This document shows positions 55,986 to 64,000 of a stretch of 64,000 nucleotides of DNA, one piece after another. The position numbers and the translations under genes are program-made. Below the pieces are notes generated by a model, which saw only the letters and a program-made list of their open reading frames with translations, was not told the DNA's origin and did no database searches. Numbering within the stretch: the first letter of the stretch is position 1; each line of letters starts with the position of its first letter. Origin of the DNA: a virus; the IMG/VR virus record IMGVR_UViG_3300042400_000613, positions 1 through 64,000 of that record; one strand, 5' to 3'.

Positions 55986-56939
55986 ATGGTTTTGGAAGAT
56001 TTAAAAGTAAAGTTGAATGAGGCTATAGTTTTTGCTAATGAAGTAAAGAAAAAACCTCACAGACATGTTTCTTTCTCTCAGTTCTCCATGTATAGTCAAT
56101 GTGCTAAAAAATGGTTTTTGAGCTACGCTTTAAAGCTAGGTACAAGACCTCCTTCGATACACATGACTTTTGGGACGGCGTTTCACGAAGTACTACAGGA
56201 ATACATAACTTTGTATCACGACAAGAGCGCTAAAGATAATGGAAAAGTTGATTTTGATATAGAGTTAATAAATAAAATAAAAGAGATATATAAGAGAGAT
56301 TACAATAATTACGGAAAACATTTTTCCACAAGTTCGGAATTGTCTGAATTTTGTGAACAAGGTGTAAAAATTCTAAATCATATAAGAAGTAACTATAATT
56401 CATATTATGATAGACAAAATTGGACGCTTTTGGGCGTAGAGGTTCCTCTGATGGTAAAAATACTAAATTCGGAGGAGCCTCTCTATTTTATTCTGTTTAT
56501 AGACTTATTATTTTATGATAAACTTAACAATACTTTAATCATAGATGATATAAAAACTTCCGGCAAAGGATGGAGCTCTTACTCCAAGAAGGATAAAATA
56601 AAAACATCTCAGGTATTACTATATAAGGCTTTTTTATCCAAAAGTCTCGGATTAGATTATAAAAAAATAGATACGAGGTTTACTATAGTGAGAAGAATAA
56701 CAGATGCTTATGACTTTCCTCTTAGTAGAGTGCAGTTATTTAAGCCTGCTCAATCAAATAAATCTACTGATTTAGCTTTAGATAGTTTTAAAGATTTCGT
56801 AAAAACGGTATTTGACAAAGAAGGAAATTATAGACATGATATAGAATACCCAGCCGTAACAGGAAATAATTGTTTTAACTGCAATTACTGCGAATTTAAT
56901 GATAGACATGACATTTGCCCTATAGAAAATAGATTATAA
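55986..56939 (+). CDS. PD-(D/E)XK nuclease, Cas4/RecB-like with Fe-S cysteines
   Basis: 317 residues. VSFSQFSMYSQCAKKWFLSY opens the domain with C39, GTAFHEVLQEYI supplies the conserved His, IDLLFYD and IIDDIKTSGKG (D187/D188, K190) form the D...D-x-K active site, and KTSQVLLYKAFL is the QxxxY helix. Three C-terminal Cys in C-x2-C-x2-C (296, 299, 302) plus C311 complete a Cas4/AddB-type iron-sulfur set. It would cut ssDNA ends. It sits 10 bases after the zinc-ribbon gene, and no other CRISPR gene or repeat array is present, so a recombination or repair role is likelier than adaptation. Confidence 0.85.
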   Translation: MVLEDLKVKLNEAIVFANEVKKKPHRHVSFSQFSMYSQCAKKWFLSYALKLGTRPPSIHMTFGTAFHEVLQEYITLYHDKSAKDNGKVDFDIELINKIKEIYKRDYNNYGKHFSTSSELSEFCEQGVKILNHIRSNYNSYYDRQNWTLLGVEVPLMVKILNSEEPLYFILFIDLLFYDKLNNTLIIDDIKTSGKGWSSYSKKDKIKTSQVLLYKAFLSKSLGLDYKKIDTRFTIVRRITDAYDFPLSRVQLFKPAQSNKSTDLALDSFKDFVKTVFDKEGNYRHDIEYPAVTGNNCFNCNYCEFNDRHDICPIENRL

Positions 56940-56957
56940 AATCACAAATTACATAAA

Positions 56958-58454
56958 ATGAATTTTGAATTACCTAAACTAAGGAAAATAACCAATAGGC
57001 CAAAGAAGAAAAAAATACTACTTCTTTCGGATGACCTGCGTCTAAATTCAGGTATTGGTGTAATGTCTAGAGAACTTGTAGTTGGGACAGCAAAACACTT
57101 TGATTGGGTTCAACTAGGTGCCGCTATAAAAAACCCCGATGCAGGTAAAATAATTGATGTTTCCGAAGATGTTAATAAGGAAATGGGTATTGATGACGCT
57201 AGCGTATTGATTTATCCTAATAATGGATATGGAGACCCCCAAAAACTAAGAGAAATTATTTCTAGAGAATCGCCTGATGCAATACTACATTTTACAGATC
57301 CTCGTTTTTGGGAGTGGCTATACGACATGGAAAGAGAAATTAGAACATCTATTCCAATAATGTATTATAATATATGGGATGATTTACCATATCCTCATTG
57401 GAATGCAGAATTTTATGCATCATGTGATTTTATATTTAACATTTCTAAACAGACTCATAATTTAGTTAATATAGTATTAGAAGAAAATGAGTATAAGACA
57501 CATGACTTAGATTGTGGAATGCCTGAAAACTTTTCAAATGATACAACATATACCGCTTATATCCCGCATGGTATAAACAATAAGCACATTTATAAAATAT
57601 CAGAGAAAAGCGAAGTATTTGAAGAATATACAAAGTATATATCCGAATTTAAAAAGGAAACTCCTACCGATTTTCTAGTCTTCTGGAATAACAGAAATAT
57701 CAGAAGAAAACAACCAGGAGATGTTATTCTCGCTTTTAGTAAATTCTGTGAGCTTCTAAGAGATGAGAACAAAGCTAGTAGATGTGTCTTGGTTATGCAC
57801 ACCGACCCTATTGATGGAAACGGAACAGATTTAATAGCCACAGTAAAAGCCATAAATCCAATAGGAAAAGTTATCTTTTCGGATAAAAAGATAGATACTA
57901 AGACTTTAAATTTTTGGTATAATTTCGCTGATGTTGTTGTTAACATAGCATCTAACGAAGGTTTCGGATTATCCGGTGCTGAAGCCATAATGGCCGGAAC
58001 GCCTATCATAAACAATGTAACCGGTGGTCTACAAGATCAATGCGGATTTGTTGACAGCAAAGGAAATCACATGAAGTTCACAAAAGAGTTCCCTACAAAT
58101 CATTCGGGGGTACTTAGAAATCATGGAGAATGGGCTTATCCAGTATTTCCTAGCAATAGATCTTTACAAGGTTCCCCGGCAACTCCGTACATCTTTGACG
58201 ATAGAGTTTCTTTTGAGGATGTAGCTGTAGCCCTTTTACATTGGTACAATATTCCTAGAACAGAAAGAAAAGCTTTAGGAAGTAAAGGTATAGACTTTGC
58301 CTTAAATCCTGAGATAGGTATGTCAGCAGAAGAAATGAGTAATAGATTTATTAAAAACATAGGTATAGCCTTAGATAACTGGAAGCCTAGATCTAAATTC
58401 TCACTTCACAAAATAAAACCAGAAAAAACTAATAAAGCAATAGGAATTTTATGA
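56958..58454 (+). CDS. Glycosyltransferase, GT-B (family 4-like)
   Basis: 498 residues. N-terminal LLLSDDLRLNSGIGVMSREL is the acceptor-side Rossmann start; donor-side landmarks include FLVFWNNRNIRRKQPGDVIL, NFADVVVNIASNEGFGLSGA and EAIMAGTPIINNVTGG, the E-x7-E region of GT4 enzymes. It overlaps the next glycosyltransferase as ATGA. First gene of a cluster of five or more such enzymes. Soluble, no signal or membrane segment; it would act in the host cytoplasm. Donor and acceptor unknown. Confidence 0.88.
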   Translation: MNFELPKLRKITNRPKKKKILLLSDDLRLNSGIGVMSRELVVGTAKHFDWVQLGAAIKNPDAGKIIDVSEDVNKEMGIDDASVLIYPNNGYGDPQKLREIISRESPDAILHFTDPRFWEWLYDMEREIRTSIPIMYYNIWDDLPYPHWNAEFYASCDFIFNISKQTHNLVNIVLEENEYKTHDLDCGMPENFSNDTTYTAYIPHGINNKHIYKISEKSEVFEEYTKYISEFKKETPTDFLVFWNNRNIRRKQPGDVILAFSKFCELLRDENKASRCVLVMHTDPIDGNGTDLIATVKAINPIGKVIFSDKKIDTKTLNFWYNFADVVVNIASNEGFGLSGAEAIMAGTPIINNVTGGLQDQCGFVDSKGNHMKFTKEFPTNHSGVLRNHGEWAYPVFPSNRSLQGSPATPYIFDDRVSFEDVAVALLHWYNIPRTERKALGSKGIDFALNPEIGMSAEEMSNRFIKNIGIALDNWKPRSKFSLHKIKPEKTNKAIGIL

Positions 58455-59740
58455 AAAAGAAAGTAACTCTAGTAGCACCTGTATATACAGCCTCAGGATA
58501 TGGAGCGCACGGAAGAGATATTGCCTGGGCATTAATTGCATTACAGGACAAGTACGATTTAAAAATTGTCTCTACAGCATGGGGAAACACTCCGACTAAT
58601 GCACTAGACAAAAATAATCCAAATGATTTGGAGATTATTAAAAGAATTGTACCTAAAACTGACGCAAATGACGATATTTTTATACAACTGACTATTCCTA
58701 ATGAATTTGTTAGATGTGGAAAATATAATATAGGATTTACTGCTGGAATTGAGACAGACATGTGTGCTCCTAAATGGATTGAAGGATGTAATAACATGGA
58801 TATGCTTCTTACAACATCTAAGCATTCTTTGGATGTTATAAACGATTCTGTTTTTGACAAAGTAAACAAAAATACAAATCAACTCGAAGGAACTCTAAAG
58901 CTCAGAGATGGCCTCAGGAAGGAGATTTTATTTGAGGGGGTTGACACGACACTATACACTAATAAAATGAATCCTGATGAAAATATGGGGATTTTAGAGC
59001 ATGTCAAGGAAGACTTCTGTTATCTATTTGTAGGACATTGGCTGCAAGGTTCTTTTGGAAATGATAGAAAGAATGTAGGAGCCATGATAAAAGTATTTTT
59101 TGATACCTTTAAACGAATGCCCGCAAACAATAGGCCGGCGTTAATATTAAAAACTAGTGGAGGTAAATACTCGGTAGGTGATTTAAATGAAATACAATCT
59201 AAAATTAGATCTATACTAGACGGGGAAGCTGGACCTAACATCTATGTACTTCATGGAGATTTATCAGATGGAGAAATGAATAATCTATACAACGACCCAA
59301 AAGTAAAAGCAATGATTTCTTTCACTAAAGGAGAGGGATACGGCAGGCCTTTAGCGGAATTTTCCGTAACTGGAAAGCCTATCATCGCTTCTAATTGGTC
59401 CGGTCAGCTTGACTTCTTACACCCTAAGTATTCTTCACTTCTTCCTGGTAGATTGGAACAAGTGGATAGATCTGTAGTAAACGATTGGTTTATTCAGGAC
59501 GCAAAATGGTTTACCGTAGATTATATGTATTCGGCTGGAGTTATTGCAGATGTTTTTACTAGATATAAAAAACATAAGGAGAATGCGGAAAAGCAAAGAG
59601 TACATACACTAACTCATTTTTCTTTTGAGAAAATGGTAGATAAGTTAGAGGAAATCTTAGATTCTATTGAAATAGAACAGTCTAGTAATCAACCTAAATT
59701 AAATACATTAAAATTACCAAAACTAAAACTAGTAGAATGA
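58451..59740 (+). CDS. Glycosyltransferase, GT-B (family 4-like)
   Basis: 429 residues. Starts KKKVTLVAPVYTASGYGAHG, the acceptor loop; donor site in YVLHGDLSDGEMNNLYNDPK and AMISFTKGEGYGRPLAEFSV with Glu residues of the E-x7-E pattern, then GKPIIASNWSGQLDFL. ATGA overlaps at both ends couple it to its neighbours. A paralogue-like partner of the preceding enzyme, though the two differ greatly outside the donor site. The substrate could be virion protein, host surface glycan or DNA; nothing in the sequence decides. Confidence 0.88.
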   Translation: MKKKVTLVAPVYTASGYGAHGRDIAWALIALQDKYDLKIVSTAWGNTPTNALDKNNPNDLEIIKRIVPKTDANDDIFIQLTIPNEFVRCGKYNIGFTAGIETDMCAPKWIEGCNNMDMLLTTSKHSLDVINDSVFDKVNKNTNQLEGTLKLRDGLRKEILFEGVDTTLYTNKMNPDENMGILEHVKEDFCYLFVGHWLQGSFGNDRKNVGAMIKVFFDTFKRMPANNRPALILKTSGGKYSVGDLNEIQSKIRSILDGEAGPNIYVLHGDLSDGEMNNLYNDPKVKAMISFTKGEGYGRPLAEFSVTGKPIIASNWSGQLDFLHPKYSSLLPGRLEQVDRSVVNDWFIQDAKWFTVDYMYSAGVIADVFTRYKKHKENAEKQRVHTLTHFSFEKMVDKLEEILDSIEIEQSSNQPKLNTLKLPKLKLVE

Positions 59741-60204
59741 TTAGCGAAACATTAGAAGAGAAATCTCCTATTACAGGGAAAGACGAAGTTATTGTTGAAC
59801 TTACTGACTCTGGAATTCTTACCAAATTATGCATGGGCAGCGGCTACTATACGGACTCAAGTCTTGTTCTTGGCTCGGATAATCAGATTCAGTATGAGTC
59901 GACGCTGCCCCGGATTTGTATCGACAAGCGGCACATTGACGTGGACCATTGCGTTTGGTATCCTTTTATATTCTCATTGGACAAGGCGGTTATTTTTCCG
60001 GACGAGGGTGAGAATAGGAAATTAGTATGGAAAGTTTGTGCTATTGTGGACTTTACTAAGGATGATGTAGAGTCTTACCCAAATGCAGAGATTCAACGTA
60101 AAGTAGATGTGGATAACTCTATTGAATTTGACGCGAACGGCTTTGCTTTGGCCTTTGAGAAACTATATGAATTAAACGCTCCAAAATACAGAGAAATTGG
60201 ATAA
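59737..60204 (+). CDS. Unknown protein in the glycosyltransferase cluster
   Basis: 155 residues. Contains LCMGSGYYTDSSLV and WYPFIFSLDKAVIFPDEGE segments that I recall from hypothetical proteins of marine T4-like phages. No catalytic motif. The stretch 59,820-60,000 is clearly richer in G and C than the rest of the window, with codons such as CGG and GCC that are rare elsewhere. ATGA overlap upstream and TTG-start overlap downstream keep it in the operon. Might be a cofactor or scaffold for the cluster; function unknown. Confidence 0.5.
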   Translation: MISETLEEKSPITGKDEVIVELTDSGILTKLCMGSGYYTDSSLVLGSDNQIQYESTLPRICIDKRHIDVDHCVWYPFIFSLDKAVIFPDEGENRKLVWKVCAIVDFTKDDVESYPNAEIQRKVDVDNSIEFDANGFALAFEKLYELNAPKYREIG

Positions 60205-60967
60205 CATATTTATTTCCTACTGTGTTACTGCTTGCAATGAGAACGAGGAATTGTTTGTATTACTTTCCCAGTTAGAAGGCGTTTTGGGAATAGATACGGA
60301 AATTATAGTACAGACAGATTCCTCCAAGGTAACTAAAGATGTTCTGCATGTAATTAATAATCATGACATCTCGGATTCTATAAAGCATGTGAATTTTCCA
60401 TTGAACGGAGATTTTTCTACATTTAAAAACAATTTATTCAAACATGCAAGAGGAGAATGGATTTTTCAAATTGATGCAGATGAATTGTTGAATCAATATT
60501 TGCTTTATAATTTAAGAGAATTGTTGGAGATTAATGAAAACATGGAGATGATTGCGGTTCCTCGGGTAAACATAGTAGAAGGTATTACACAGGATTGGAT
60601 TAATCAATGGAAATGGAATATAAGTAAACAGGACAATGCTATAGGTTCTACTACGGAGCCTATAAGCATTTACAGTGACTTCTATAAGGTTCTTGAGACG
60701 AATAATCTAATTAAAGAAGATTATAAGGTAAACGATAAAGGAGATAGTAGGATAGTTGTTTATCATAAGCCTATTATTAATTTTCCGGATTATCAAACTA
60801 GGATATATAGGAACAAGGATAGTATTAGATTTAAGAATAAAGTACATGAGGTAATTACAGGGTATTCACATTACTCTGCTATTCCTAGTGATTGGAATTG
60901 GTGCTTATTACATGTTAAGGATATTACTAAGCAGATAAGTCAAAATGAAATGTATTCTAAATTATAA
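60197..60967 (+). CDS. Glycosyltransferase, GT-A (family 2-like)
   Basis: 256 residues from a TTG start overlapping the preceding stop by eight bases; no upstream ATG exists and the first internal Met is far inside the domain. FISYCVTACNENEELFVLLS matches the GT2 opening, HARGEWIFQIDADELLNQYL has the DAD metal-binding motif, and FPDYQTRIYRNKDSIRFKNK the distal part. It transfers sugar from a nucleotide donor; the acceptor is unknown. Soluble. The fourth glycosyl enzyme counting the two before it and the three-domain protein. Confidence 0.85.
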   Translation: MDNIFISYCVTACNENEELFVLLSQLEGVLGIDTEIIVQTDSSKVTKDVLHVINNHDISDSIKHVNFPLNGDFSTFKNNLFKHARGEWIFQIDADELLNQYLLYNLRELLEINENMEMIAVPRVNIVEGITQDWINQWKWNISKQDNAIGSTTEPISIYSDFYKVLETNNLIKEDYKVNDKGDSRIVVYHKPIINFPDYQTRIYRNKDSIRFKNKVHEVITGYSHYSAIPSDWNWCLLHVKDITKQISQNEMYSKL

Positions 60968-60993
60968 TATGATTATTCCTAAATGTTGAACTT

Positions 60994-62034
60994 ATGTTAC
61001 GTATTAGATTAGTTGATGATACTAAGGGTAGAAATAAAGCTACATATAGAGGATTTTTGATGTATAAAGATTTGTTCAAAGATGTAGGAATAGATTTTAT
61101 TATTGCTGGGGGTATAGTAGACAGTTGGGATATAAGCATTTTAGGTGATGAATGCTTTGTTAACCGGCGGGCGAAGTCTTTACGGGAGTCTATTGATTAT
61201 GGATTAGAAAGATTACATGAGATAGATGGAAGATTCATGCTATATGATGGTTCTGATTCTTCATCTATTTTAGGATCTTATGATGTATTTGAAAATAGCA
61301 ATGCAGAAAAATTAATAAAGAATCAAATATATAGTAAAGATGTATATAGCATTCCATCTCCATTGGGCAAGGAATGGTGGAACATGTATGCCGGCCGGGA
61401 GGATAAGGTTTCCTATGATGTAAAAAGATATGATGATATTGTTTTATCTGGTTATAATCTCGGGTATTATCATCCACATTATTTGCAATTCGCGAATCAT
61501 GAAGTAAAAAAGGAACATGATATATTTGCAGTTTATCAAGCGGATCATAAGGAGAATTATGACTTTGGAATTCGCAACGATTTATATTATAGCAGACATA
61601 GAAAGCGGAGCTTGGACGAGTTGGGTAAATTGGATGGTACCTATAATATCGTTTCTGGCAGGCTTAATCCTGAAGATTATAGTGTAGCATTGAGTAAGAG
61701 TAAATGTGCCATATCTCCTTTTGGCATGGGTGAGATATGTTTTAGAGATTTTGAAACATGGAATATTGGATGTTTATTGATTAAGCCTTTCATGGATAAT
61801 GTCATTACTTATCCTAATCCTTACATAGATAGAGAGACTTATTTTGCATGTAATAATAATTGGGATGATTTAAATGATCTTATTGATTTTGTATTATCAT
61901 TGAACAATAATGATGTTAAAGATATTAATAGTAATGTGAGGAAGACATTGATTGATATGTATTCCCCGCAGAATTTTGTATTACATTTTTATAATATTTT
62001 GGCAAACCTAGATGGAATAACTAAAGAATCATGA
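60994..62034 (+). CDS. Glycosyltransferase-like protein (GT-B / exostosin-like C-terminal half)
   Basis: 346 residues. The segment YSVALSKSKCAISPFGMGEI, then CFRDFETWNIGCLLIKP and a trailing NVRKTLIDMYSPQNFVLHFY helix resembles the donor half of exostosin/GT-B-like enzymes that end with a C-x-R-D-FE loop. The N-terminal half is unassigned. A few short stretches (near 61,140, 61,390 and 61,600) are G/C-richer than usual. Overlaps the next start by four bases. Assignment by pattern. Confidence 0.6.
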   Translation: MLRIRLVDDTKGRNKATYRGFLMYKDLFKDVGIDFIIAGGIVDSWDISILGDECFVNRRAKSLRESIDYGLERLHEIDGRFMLYDGSDSSSILGSYDVFENSNAEKLIKNQIYSKDVYSIPSPLGKEWWNMYAGREDKVSYDVKRYDDIVLSGYNLGYYHPHYLQFANHEVKKEHDIFAVYQADHKENYDFGIRNDLYYSRHRKRSLDELGKLDGTYNIVSGRLNPEDYSVALSKSKCAISPFGMGEICFRDFETWNIGCLLIKPFMDNVITYPNPYIDRETYFACNNNWDDLNDLIDFVLSLNNNDVKDINSNVRKTLIDMYSPQNFVLHFYNILANLDGITKES

Positions 62035-63290
62035 ACAAATTTATAGAGATTTTAAGGTCATGGGGAATCCAATTAAACCCCAACGAAAAACAAAGTAAAT
62101 TAGCGGAGGCTCGTATCGCAGTTTGCGATACCTGCGAACACAAAAAGACATCTCCAACCATTCATTGTGGTGTATGTGGATGTTTATTAAAGAGTAAGAT
62201 ATTCTCTCCGGTGGAAAACGCTTGCCCGGAAGGAAAATGGGCTGAAATAGATAAGAGTATGTCAAAGGAAATCCAAGAATTAGTGGATCAAATACCTGAG
62301 TACAATCCTCCACCGGTTCCTGTTTTAGAGGGCACTCCACTAGATAGATTGAAATTTATTTGCGCACAACCGGCTACCTCATACTATGCTTGGCAGGTAG
62401 AAGTTATGATTAAAAACTTCTTAGAAATGGGCGTAGACCCTTCTTCCATTAACATTGTTTGCGCACTTGATGAGACGAACACGATTCCTAATTTATGGTT
62501 TAAACTAATTATGAAATATAATTCGGTAAAATACTACTTTTACCCGGATACAAGACAGTCTAAAAATTACGTCTCTTCGATAAGACCTAATATTTTAAAG
62601 CAGCACTGGGAAAGAAATCCTGACTTAGTTAACGATGTTATATTTTACCATGATTGTGACATTGTATTTACTAGACCTATAAATCAATGGATTAGCGATG
62701 ATATGATACAGGATGGTAATTGGTATGGTTCTGATTGTAATTCATATCTTTCTCATGATTATATAGATAGTAAAGGAATTGATGTACTTAATTCCGTCTG
62801 CTCTATAGCAAATATACCTCAAGAAAAGCTATTAGAGAATAATTACAATAATATAGGAGCACAATACCTGTTAAAATATATCACGCTTCATTTCTGGCAG
62901 GATGTAGAAAGAGATTCAGAGAATTTATTTAGAGATATCACAGCAATTAATAGCTTAAAAAAGCAAGAAGATTCTAGTTATAACGAACTTCAAATATGGT
63001 GTGCGGATATGTGGGCAATATTATTTAACGGATGGAAAATGAACGCTAGCACAATTGTGCATGGTAACTTATCTTTTTCTTGGGCAACTGATGACGAAAA
63101 TTCATGGTACCGAAACAATATTTTTCATAACGCCGGAGTAGTTGAAGGAAATCCGGAATATTTCTGTAAGGCTAATTATATAGATAAATTACCTTATAAC
63201 GAAGAGGACTCTTATATTTCTGGTACAGCAGGTAAAAAATACTGGGAATTGGTTCAACAAACAGGCAAAGATTCTTGTTTATTAGAGTAA
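62031..63290 (+). CDS. Zinc ribbon fused to a GT-A-like glycosyltransferase
   Basis: 419 residues. Residues 1-75 hold a zinc-ribbon-like domain: C-x2-C (AVCDTCEHKK) and C-x2-C-x-C (IHCGVCGCLL), then ENACPEGKW, as in small stand-alone ribbons near phage glycosyl genes. From about 105 a nucleotide-sugar-transferase-like fold follows, with DVIFYHDCDIVFTRPI carrying a D-x-D (DCD) motif, WYGSDCNSYLSHDYID and WCADMWAILFNGWKMN. Last gene of the cluster. The fusion suggests the ribbon delivers the enzyme to a nucleic acid or protein partner. Confidence 0.7.
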   Translation: MNKFIEILRSWGIQLNPNEKQSKLAEARIAVCDTCEHKKTSPTIHCGVCGCLLKSKIFSPVENACPEGKWAEIDKSMSKEIQELVDQIPEYNPPPVPVLEGTPLDRLKFICAQPATSYYAWQVEVMIKNFLEMGVDPSSINIVCALDETNTIPNLWFKLIMKYNSVKYYFYPDTRQSKNYVSSIRPNILKQHWERNPDLVNDVIFYHDCDIVFTRPINQWISDDMIQDGNWYGSDCNSYLSHDYIDSKGIDVLNSVCSIANIPQEKLLENNYNNIGAQYLLKYITLHFWQDVERDSENLFRDITAINSLKKQEDSSYNELQIWCADMWAILFNGWKMNASTIVHGNLSFSWATDDENSWYRNNIFHNAGVVEGNPEYFCKANYIDKLPYNEEDSYISGTAGKKYWELVQQTGKDSCLLE

Positions 63291-63344
63291 TGTTATTTTT
63301 CTTTTGTCATATAACTATTATATATTAATTAGTTAATAATCTAG

Positions 63345-63412
63345 AATCGGTAGTTTAAGTAAAACAACGAAGTTATTTGCAGATGATGGAAAATCCATCC
63401 CGATTTTTTTTT
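63345..63412 (+). ncRNA. Structured RNA candidate, tRNA-like layout, ending in a T-run
   Basis: Outer stem AATCGG (63345-63350) with CCGATT (63400-63405), inner hairpin GTTT/AAAC (63353-63365), a less perfect central hairpin around 63361-63378, and a perfect 6-bp hairpin GATGGA/TCCATC (63385-63399) that abuts the outer arm. Nine T follow. The order is tRNA-like, but the T-loop sequence, anticodon stem and D-loop GG are missing, so I do not call it a tRNA. It could be a small phage RNA or a branched terminator after the glycosyltransferase operon. Confidence 0.5.
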
Positions 63413-63423
63413 AAGTTTATCCT

Positions 63424-63921
63424 ATGGAGATTCGTGAAAATATGGATTTAAAACCTTTACCCGGCGAGGTATGGAGACCTTTTCCAAATTATGAGGATTG
63501 GTATCAAGTATCTAATCTAGGTAGAGTAAAAAGGATGGAAAGATTATGTGTACAAAAGAGAAAAAAAGAAGATGGTTCTGAGTACGACTATTCGTCATAT
63601 ACTTTAAAAGAATCAATTCTCGCTCAATCTTTTACAACAGCTGGATATTTAATGATTCGATTCTCTTATCCAATAAAGGAGACTAGTGTTGTATCTAGGT
63701 TTAATGTGGCTATGCACAGAGCAGTAGCCATGGCTTTTATTCCAAACCCTAACAATCACCCACAAGTAAATCACATAGACGGAGAAAAGACAAATAATAC
63801 TGTCTCCAATTTAGAGTGGTGCAATAATTCTAGAAATCAAATACATAGAAATTATATCTTAGAAAAAAAATCTAAGAGTAAATACTTAGGCTATTTGATG
63901 AGAAATAAAAACAAATTATAG
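63424..63921 (+). CDS. NUMOD4-HNH homing endonuclease
   Basis: 165 residues. N-terminal NUMOD4 domain (EVWRPFPNYEDWYQVSNLGR followed by VKR) that contacts DNA, then an HNH_3 core: MHRAVAMAFIPNPNNHPQVN, HIDGEKTNNTVSNLEWCNNS with RNQIHRN. The pattern is the classic free-standing homing nuclease found between phage genes. It likely inserted after the glycosyltransferase operon or its RNA element. Full length and intact. Confidence 0.93.
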   Translation: MEIRENMDLKPLPGEVWRPFPNYEDWYQVSNLGRVKRMERLCVQKRKKEDGSEYDYSSYTLKESILAQSFTTAGYLMIRFSYPIKETSVVSRFNVAMHRAVAMAFIPNPNNHPQVNHIDGEKTNNTVSNLEWCNNSRNQIHRNYILEKKSKSKYLGYLMRNKNKL

Positions 63922-63924
63922 ATT

Positions 63925-64000
63925 ATGCAAAATGTTGTTTATTGGATTGGTGTCAAGAACAAAGACCCTCACATGAATGATAAACATGGCGGATTTAGTT
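63925..64000 (+). CDS. Start of a further gene, 3' partial
   Basis: ATG at 63925, three bases after the preceding stop, opens a frame to the window end: 25 residues beginning MQNVVYWIGVKNKDPHMNDK. The VVYWIGVKN start resembles proteins of glycosyltransferase clusters as I recall them, but 25 residues are too few to assign. The gene continues beyond the window. Confidence 0.5.
   Translation, partial: MQNVVYWIGVKNKDPHMNDKHGGFS

Noticed and set aside
55986-56939. Evidence of a CRISPR-Cas system
   Set aside because: Only a Cas4-like fold is seen; no cas1, cas2, effector or repeats occur in the window.
58429-58882. Minus-strand frames over the glycosyltransferase genes
   Set aside because: No domain or start context; the + strand frames carry complete enzyme motifs.
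59792-60025. Second + strand frame within the unknown gene at 59737
   Set aside because: Overlaps fully with a frame that is coupled at both ends; the G/C-rich patch makes stop-free frames likely by chance.
63345-63412. A tRNA gene
   Set aside because: Outer stem and arm order fit, but no TTCRA-type T-loop, no five-pair anticodon stem and no D-loop GG; reported as a structured RNA candidate instead.

Overview
The window is a contiguous piece of a large, AT-rich, T4-like contractile-tailed phage (myovirus) genome. Every gene I can support lies on the + strand. Genes are packed tightly, often with ATGA or few-base overlaps, and no gene-free stretch exceeds about 170 bp. Few starts have a purine-rich Shine-Dalgarno site; most follow A/T-rich leaders. 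That pattern, together with a DUF5977-like segment at the left edge, points to a Bacteroidota host. The host call is inference, not something seen directly.

Layout. (1) 0-14 kb: host-recognition and fibre genes (a partial Cys/Pro-rich fibre, a LamG-domain protein, and a 1661-residue collagen-like fibre with an embedded Hint domain and a C-terminal S74 chaperone). They are interleaved with DNA-processing genes: a T7 endonuclease I-type resolvase, a zinc-finger/Toprim primase, and a single polypeptide fusing the Mre11-like (gp47) and Rad50-like (gp46) recombination subunits. (2) 14-24 kb: the packaging and head module (large terminase, portal, two unknowns, prohead protease, WYL-like protein, acidic scaffold, major capsid protein), closed by a strong terminator. 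(3) 24-27.5 kb: a small unknown gene, PhoH, and a three-domain enzyme (GT-B glycosyltransferase + GT25 + procollagen-lysyl-hydroxylase-like dioxygenase). (4) 27.5-43.5 kb: neck and tail (gp13, gp14, gp15-like, sheath, three tandem tail-tube paralogues, gp26-like hub, small hub proteins, tape measure, tube-baseplate junction candidate, LysM/gp53-like wedge, gp27/gpD-like hub). (5) 43.5-57 kb: replication, recombination and nucleotide metabolism (divergent family-A-polymerase-like protein, SSB, UvsX/RecA, 5'-3' nuclease, DnaB-type helicase, class I ribonucleotide reductase, Nmad1/MazG-like protein, HNH nuclease, full family A DNA polymerase, zinc-ribbon protein, Cas4/RecB-like Fe-S nuclease). 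(6) 57-63.3 kb: a cluster of glycosyltransferases. (7) 63.3-64 kb: a structured RNA candidate, a NUMOD4-HNH homing endonuclease, and the start of another gene.

The most striking theme is a possible phage collagen-modification system. The giant fibre carries more than 30 X-Lys-Gly sites, the sequence context used by animal and mimiviral lysyl hydroxylases. About 11 kb away one polypeptide joins a lysyl-hydroxylase-like 2OG-Fe(II) domain to a GT25 domain (the family of animal collagen galactosyltransferases) and a second glycosyltransferase. Further glycosyltransferases follow at the right end. The domains are visible in the sequence; that the fibre is their substrate is inference.

The replication set is mosaic: T4-like recombination, helicase and head/tail genes sit with a family A polymerase and a T7-type junction resolvase instead of T4's family B polymerase and endonuclease VII.
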